DNA of 64,000 nucleotides, taken from NCBI GenBank assembly GCA_003427395.1, contig BFEA01000037.1, positions 115,141 through 179,140 on the forward strand. The letters are read 5' to 3'. Under the pieces are notes generated by a model that saw nothing but the letters and a program-made list of their open reading frames with translations, was not told the DNA's origin and searched no databases. Made by a program: the position numbers and the translations under genes. Below are positions 63,691 through 64,000 of the stretch, piece after piece; position 1 is the stretch's first letter; each line of letters starts with the position of its first letter. Origin of the DNA: Chara braunii (Eukaryota; Streptophyta; Charophyceae; Charales; Characeae).

Positions 63691-64000
63691 AAAGACAATG
63701 CAGAGGTGGCAGTGGGTGCAGCTCCAAGGATTAGTCCTACATGGTCTCCACACGCCCACCCATATCCATACTTTACCTATAGGTTAAGCCAGACGGTCTG
63801 CGGATAGGCACTAGCACACCCATCCAGAACTGGGAGGATAGCTGACAACACTATTTTTAAACACCCTTATCCACGCTCGGGCAACAAGCGTTCAACTCCC
63901 CCTGTTCCCTCTAGGAGAGTAGTATGATAAGGGTTCCCTTTAACAATATTGCTACCGTCGTTCTCCTAAACGTAACGCACCCTCATCACGACCATAACTG
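63691..64000. other. No gene seen
   Basis: Ordinary composition up to the window end; nothing recognised. Confidence 0.4.

Noticed and set aside
1-64000. tRNA and rRNA genes.
   Set aside because: Scanned by eye for T-loop-like GGTTCRANNCC with matching acceptor stems and for conserved rRNA strings; nothing convincing. A covariance search would be decisive.

Overview
The window is eukaryotic nuclear DNA dominated by transposable elements, with no bacterial-style operons. LTR retrotransposons of the Ty3/gypsy type whose primer-binding sites match initiator tRNA-Met, a canonical chromodomain integrase, a BED/hATC transposon, GT-AG introns, a degenerate U2 snRNA and a plant-type mitochondrial cox2 fragment all point to a green-plant lineage. 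The overall texture (very long repeats, GAA/CT microsatellites, many half-broken gypsy copies) reminds me of charophyte algae such as Chara; that is an impression, not a demonstrated assignment. Two assembly gaps are present (11143-11642, exactly 500 N; 57575-57623, 49 N).

Layout. 1-1050: compound GAG/GAA microsatellites and a GC-rich hairpin zone. 1055-3553 (+): 3' end of a gypsy element (A1: integrase, chromo-like tail, LTR). 3565-19684 (-): one gypsy element (B-I) with both LTRs, split inside gag by a ~7.6 kb hAT-like DNA transposon (about 8416-16034). 19.7-20.6 (-): candidate exons of an unrecognised host gene. 20.6-22.7: minisatellites and a dispersed repeat. 22.7-25.7: purine-rich, no gene seen. 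25.7-28.5 (+): three tandem paralogues of a protein family I do not recognise (copy 1 open, copies 2 and 3 broken). 29.15-32.7 (-): 5' part of a third LTR family (C: LTR, PBS, leader, gag start). 33.9-34.2 (-): candidate membrane-protein exon. 35211-41963 (-): second B copy (B-II) with a CACT target duplication. 42.2-43.7 (-): 3' fragment of family A (A2). 45.15-46.4 (-): chromovirus fragment (D). 47.2-48.4 (+): broken unrecognised gene. 48.4-53.27: tandem repeats, no convincing gene. 53273-62214 (+): full-length but decayed family A element (A3) with ACAT target duplication, carrying a mitochondrial cox2 insertion and a second composite insertion. 62.2-64.0: microsatellites and a U2 snRNA-like sequence.

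Common threads. Families A, B and C share the same type of PBS, and families A and B leave 4-bp target duplications (one site, for B-I, is imperfect). B elements carry a perfect palindromic G-box in each LTR and arrays of the 12-mer GCCACGTCAGCA in the leader or LTR; the same 12-mer also occurs outside recognisable B elements. No pol copy here is intact, so none looks autonomously mobile. The most novel items are the tandem orphan protein family at 25.7-28.5 kb, the dispersed ACGT-core motif arrays, and the nested architecture including the organellar insertion.
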